DNA from: a virus
IMG/VR virus record: IMGVR_UViG_3300010885_000445
Span: 1 to 25,227 of that record
Reading direction: 5' to 3' (one strand)
DNA: 25,227 nt
Position numbers and translations under genes: made by a program. Shown here one piece after another: positions 21,609 to 25,227 of this stretch (positions are counted from its first letter, which is position 1; every line of letters begins with the position of its first letter). Under the pieces are notes generated by a model. It worked only from the letters and a program-made list of their open reading frames with translations, was not told the origin of the DNA and made no database searches.

Positions 21609-22927
21609 AGCTCCTTATAATTGATACGGGCGGTATGTGCCTTGACTTGGCTATACGCAGCAAAGCTCACGGACATCAAGTACGTTGTTACGTACGAAAC
21701 AACAAGGATGGTTCTAGGTCTGAAGTAGGTGACGGTATGATTGACCGTGTGCCGCACTGGGAAGCTCACATGAACTGGGCTGACCTAATCTTTTGTACAG
21801 ACAACAATATGTACGTACACGCTCTTGAGCGTTACAGAGACCAGGGATACCCTATCTTTGGGCCTTCTATAGACACTACACGCTGGGAACAAGACCGTGA
21901 GGTGGGGGCTGATGCCCATTGCCGCTGTGACGTGCCTACAATCCCTATGGAGAAGTTTAAAAGCTACGATGACGCCATAGCCCATGTTATTAATAACCCC
22001 GTTAGATACGTTTCTAAGCCTCTTGGAGATGGTGAAAAAGCACTTAGCTACGTCTCTAAAGACGCTGCTGATATGGTCTACATGCTGCAATATTGGAAGA
22101 AAAAGAACTCCTATAAAGGTGAGTTTGTTCTTCAGCAGTTTGTTAAGGGTCTTGAGTTTGGGGTTGGTGGTTGGTTTGGTCGTAACGGTTTCTCTAAGTG
22201 GTGGTGTGAGTCCTGGGAACACAAGAAACTAATGAACGACGATCTTGGGGTTAACACAGGTGAACAAGGCACCATTGTTCGCTATACCGAGAAGTCTAAA
22301 TTGGCTGAGGATGTTCTTAAACCCGCTGAAGACATGCTGATGGGGCTAGGTTACACTGGCTACGTTGATGTAAATTGCATGATAGACAAGTCTGGTACAG
22401 CTTGGCCCCTTGAGTGGACAATGAGACCTGGTTGGCCTTTGTTTAACATTCAACAATCCCTACACAAAGGTGATCCTATTGAATGGATGCTTGACCTTAT
22501 CGACGGTAAAGATACTCTTAAGTGCAGTACTGACGTTGCTTGTGGTGTTGTTATTAGTATTCCCGATTATCCTTATAGTCGTCTTACTAAGAAAGAGTGC
22601 TCTGGTTATCCTCTCTTTGGTCTTACCGAAGAAGATGTCTTAAAGGATATTCACTTGTCTGAAGTTCAGATGGGTAAAGCTCCTTGTATGGTTGATGGTA
22701 AACTCAAGATGAACGTACCGATGTACGTGACTGCTGGGGACTACGTTTGCATTGTTACGGGGTCTGGTAGTACAGTTACAGAGGCTCGTGACCACTGCTA
22801 CGGTGTTATTAAGAACAAAATACAGATCCCAAACAGCGTTGCTTACCGTACTGACATAGGCAAAAAGCTTGAACACGATGTTCCAGAACTTAAAAAGCAC
22901 GGCTTTGCTACTGGCGTAAGGTATTAA
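21605..22927 (+). CDS. ATP-grasp enzyme related to phosphoribosylamine-glycine ligase (PurD/GARS-like)
   Basis: 440 aa. ATG 21605 overlaps the preceding stop (ATGA); a TTG at 21599 would add two residues. The sequence follows PurD-type ATP-grasp order: an N-terminal Rossmann-like start (MKLLIIDTGG), KPLGDGEKALSYVSK as the ATP loop, EFVLQQFVKGLEFGVGGWF, EHKKLMNDDLGVNTGEQGT (from Glu205) matching DHKRxxDxDxGPNTGGMG, and LEWTMRPG (Glu270) where PurD has EFNxRFGDPE. The usual Asn ligand is replaced and the N-terminal GREHA motif of PurD is not seen. PurD joins phosphoribosylamine and glycine in purine synthesis; this copy may do that or ligate other amine/carboxylate substrates. Its position among virion genes is unusual. 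Confidence 0.75.
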   Translation: MKLLIIDTGGMCLDLAIRSKAHGHQVRCYVRNNKDGSRSEVGDGMIDRVPHWEAHMNWADLIFCTDNNMYVHALERYRDQGYPIFGPSIDTTRWEQDREVGADAHCRCDVPTIPMEKFKSYDDAIAHVINNPVRYVSKPLGDGEKALSYVSKDAADMVYMLQYWKKKNSYKGEFVLQQFVKGLEFGVGGWFGRNGFSKWWCESWEHKKLMNDDLGVNTGEQGTIVRYTEKSKLAEDVLKPAEDMLMGLGYTGYVDVNCMIDKSGTAWPLEWTMRPGWPLFNIQQSLHKGDPIEWMLDLIDGKDTLKCSTDVACGVVISIPDYPYSRLTKKECSGYPLFGLTEEDVLKDIHLSEVQMGKAPCMVDGKLKMNVPMYVTAGDYVCIVTGSGSTVTEARDHCYGVIKNKIQIPNSVAYRTDIGKKLEHDVPELKKHGFATGVRY

Positions 22928-22929
22928 TA

Positions 22930-25227
22930 GTGGCTCAACTACTCCCTCCGATACCTAAAGAACCTATCGAACCAGAGAGTCATGTCTGGAGAGAGTGGTT
23001 TAACAAGGTTAGGAATGTCATTGTTGGTGCAGCTCAAGGAGTTATTTCTTGGGCTTCCCTTAATTTTGACGGTAGCAACATTACGGATATTGTTACTAGG
23101 AACCACAACGATTTACAGACTATCCAGGGAGGTACTAGCGGTCAGTATTATCACCTTACGGCTACCCAGCTTACAAACCTAGGTACCGTTACAACGGTCT
23201 CTGTAGCCACTTCTAACGGCTTTGCTGGTACTGTGGCTACTGCCACTACTACACCTGTCATAACCCTTAAAACAAGCGTTACAGGGCTTCTGAAGGGTAA
23301 CGGTACAGCTATCAGTGCTGCTACTTCTGGTACTGATTACGCTCCAGCTACTAGTGGAACATCTATTCTGTACGGTAATGGCTCTGGAGGGTTCTCTAAC
23401 GTCACAATCGGTACAGGGGTTTCTTTTGCTGCTGGTACCCTGTCTGCTACAGGATCTGGGGGTACTGTAACCAGTGTTACTGGTACTGCTCCAGTAGCAT
23501 CGTCAGGCGGTGCAACCCCTGCTATTAGTCTTAATGCTGGTTATGGCGACACACTAAATCCGTATGCGTCTAAAACTGCTAATTATGTTTTGGCAGCACC
23601 TAACGGCAGTGCAGGTGTTCCTACTTTTAGGGCTTTAGTTGCTGCTGACATACCAACATTAAGTTACGTTCCATACACAGGGGCAGCAAGTGCAGTTGAT
23701 CTCAACGCCCAAAGTTTAACTAACATTAGCCATCTTGGGGTAAACACAACAACTGTTCCTACAATTTTGGCAAGGTTCTTTGGGGACAACAACTCGTCCT
23801 CAAGAATTGCTGTTAGAGGTTACTCAAGTGATGCAAATAGCTCGTCTATGCGAGTCACTAAATTCAGAGGAGCTTATGCAACGCCCCAAGCGCCTCAAAG
23901 TGGAGACAGTTTAGGTAAGTTTGAACTTGCAGGATATGGCACAACTTCTTCAGACGGTTATCCACAACTTTCTTTTGAAGGTGTTGCAACAGAAAACTGG
24001 AGTGCTATAGCTAGAGGAGCAAAAACTTTAATTAAAGTTACTCCCAACACAACAACTGCTCAAGTTACAGCAGTCACAATAGATCAGGACAAGAGTGTTA
24101 CTTTTGCAACCACTGCAACAGCAACTACTTTTATAGGAGCATTAACTGGTACCGCATCTGGCAACGTAACCTCGGTTACAGGTACAGCACCAGTAGTGTC
24201 GTCTGGAGGAACTACTCCAGCAATTTCAATGGCTGCTGCTACGACTAGTGTTAATGGCTATCTAACTAGTACTGATTGGAATACGTTTAACAGTAAAGGC
24301 AGCGGGTCAGTTACCAGCGTAGGACAATCCTTTACTGGCGGTTTGATCTCGGTTGCTGGCTCACCGATCACTACATCTGGCACACTAGCCTTAACGGTTG
24401 CTGGCACCTCTGGTGGTATCCCTTACTTTTCTAGTGCCTCTACTTGGGCAACATCTGCTGCGCTTGCTGCTAGTTCTATTGTAATAGGCGGTGGTGCAGG
24501 AGCAGCTCCTTCTACAACAACCACAGGTACAGGGGTAGTTACAGCTTTAGGAGTTAATACAGGCTCTGCTGGTGCGTTTGTGGTCAATGGCGGTGTTCTT
24601 GGTACACCGTCTAGCGGCACTGTTACAAACCTGACCGGCACTGCCAGCATCAACATTAACGGAACGGTGGGAGCCACAACTCGAAATACTGGGTTGTTTA
24701 CAACACTCGGCGCAAACGGTGCGGTAACACTAGGAGGTGCGGCAGCAAGTGTTCACACTTTTGGAACATCGGCAACCACTGGCACCGTGACTATCGGCGG
24801 TACCGCAATGACGGGAACGCTGACTTTTGGTCAATCTACTACGACAAACGCCGTCAACATTAACACGGGCGTAACTGCAAGTGGAAACACAAAGTCAACT
24901 TACATAGGCACAAACGGTGCTGCGGGTAGCATCAATGCGGTAGAAATGGGTTCTACGTTAGGAACAAGCACAGTTTTGGCTAACGGCAGATTGATTGCAT
25001 ATAGAACTACTGCTGCGAGTCTTCCAGGCTTTAGATGTTACGGAACATCAACTGATCAAAACTATATTCAGATTGATAGCACTGGTGGTGGTCAAACCGC
25101 TTTAGGCGTTAACGGTAGTGTTGGCGCAGAACTAGGAACGGGAACAACGGCGTATGCAACTGTTTTAGGTTCTTACGTTAATGTGCCGGTCGAGATAGTT
25201 GTAAATAATGCTAAGGTTGCGTCATTC
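22930..25227 (+). CDS. Tail fibre / receptor-binding appendage protein (partial, 3' end outside window)
   Basis: 766 codons open to the window edge. GTG 22930 is supported by TAAGG (22917-22921) 8 nt upstream and lies 2 nt after the preceding stop. The N-terminus carries the phage fibre motif [10 protein letters not shown] and [13 protein letters not shown] (H59-L80). The rest is Gly/Thr/Ser/Ala-rich repeat sequence, including [20 protein letters not shown] twice, [12 protein letters not shown] and [15 protein letters not shown] less repetitive charged island lies near 23790-24020 ([12 protein letters not shown]). Few charged residues overall, as in trimeric fibres. The C-terminal receptor-binding tip is not in the window. 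Confidence 0.8.
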   Translation, partial: MAQLLPPIPKEPIEPESHVWREWFNKVRNVIVGAAQGVISWASLNFDGSNITDIVTRNHNDLQTIQGGTSGQYYHLTATQLTNLGTVTTVSVATSNGFAGTVATATTTPVITLKTSVTGLLKGNGTAISAATSGTDYAPATSGTSILYGNGSGGFSNVTIGTGVSFAAGTLSATGSGGTVTSVTGTAPVASSGGATPAISLNAGYGDTLNPYASKTANYVLAAPNGSAGVPTFRALVAADIPTLSYVPYTGAASAVDLNAQSLTNISHLGVNTTTVPTILARFFGDNNSSSRIAVRGYSSDANSSSMRVTKFRGAYATPQAPQSGDSLGKFELAGYGTTSSDGYPQLSFEGVATENWSAIARGAKTLIKVTPNTTTAQVTAVTIDQDKSVTFATTATATTFIGALTGTASGNVTSVTGTAPVVSSGGTTPAISMAAATTSVNGYLTSTDWNTFNSKGSGSVTSVGQSFTGGLISVAGSPITTSGTLALTVAGTSGGIPYFSSASTWATSAALAASSIVIGGGAGAAPSTTTTGTGVVTALGVNTGSAGAFVVNGGVLGTPSSGTVTNLTGTASININGTVGATTRNTGLFTTLGANGAVTLGGAAASVHTFGTSATTGTVTIGGTAMTGTLTFGQSTTTNAVNINTGVTASGNTKSTYIGTNGAAGSINAVEMGSTLGTSTVLANGRLIAYRTTAASLPGFRCYGTSTDQNYIQIDSTGGGQTALGVNGSVGAELGTGTTAYATVLGSYVNVPVEIVVNNAKVASF
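23461..24228 (+). repeat. Two dispersed 69-nt fibre repeats
   Basis: Units at 23461-23529 and 24160-24228, 233 codons apart, encode almost the same 23 residues ([20 protein letters not shown] core). Codons differ at many positions, so this is conserved protein structure rather than recent DNA copying. Confidence 0.7.

Noticed and set aside
23461-24228. Repeats considered as a CRISPR array or a diversity-generating template/variable pair
   Set aside because: Only two copies, in frame, with differing codons, and no reverse transcriptase or Cas gene in the window; they are fibre structural repeats.
24423-24677. 84-codon - strand open frame within the fibre gene
   Set aside because: Pro/Ala/Val-rich shadow of a Thr/Gly-rich repeat region on the + strand.

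Overview
The window is an uninterrupted late (virion and lysis) region from a tailed double-stranded DNA phage. All supported genes are on the + strand, coding density is close to complete, and many neighbours overlap by 1 to 11 nt. It opens inside a terminase large subunit gene and closes inside a long tail-fibre-like gene, so both edges are truncated. A P22 gp4-like connector, a P22 gp10-like tail hub and a set of ejection-type internal proteins, with no tail tube, tape measure or sheath genes, point to a short-tailed (podovirus-like) virion. A GTA/3TM-type holin and a P22-like tail suggest a Gram-negative host. I cannot name the host or the phage genus.

Layout. 2-6181, packaging and head assembly: terminase large subunit, portal, a small overlapping unknown gene, a GroES-like co-chaperonin, a probable scaffold, an unknown small protein and a beta-rich capsid-associated protein. 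6194-9253, capsid: the major capsid protein, a 22-codon micro-ORF and three unrecognised, probably abundant virion proteins, separated by structured intercistronic RNA. 9270-10426: a zinc-ribbon-like protein and a short repeat-containing fibre-like protein. 10473-11998, lysis: four small membrane protein genes joined stop-to-start, the last a 3TM holin, then a GH24 endolysin. 11988-14643: a small basic protein, then the gp4-like connector and gp10-like hub. 14668-21608: three large internal/ejection protein candidates, the last 1502 aa with an HExxH metallopeptidase motif. 21605-22927: an ATP-grasp enzyme related to phosphoribosylamine-glycine ligase. 22930 to the end: a GTG-initiated tail fibre open at the edge.

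How the parts work together. The terminase fills the prohead through the portal. Scaffold and the phage GroES would help the capsid protein fold and assemble. The gp4/gp10-like proteins close the portal vertex and carry the tail. The internal proteins are probably packaged and ejected to carry DNA across the envelope. The holin and endolysin release progeny. The GARS-like enzyme is the clearest metabolic or modification gene.

The least explained parts are non-coding. A possible perfectly stacked three-way RNA junction lies just before the Shine-Dalgarno of the gene at 7327. A two-copy element, a 12-nt palindrome followed by a G-rich wobble-paired hairpin, follows the genes ending at 7114 and 8763. 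All structures were folded by eye and all family assignments come from recognition of motifs, not database searches.
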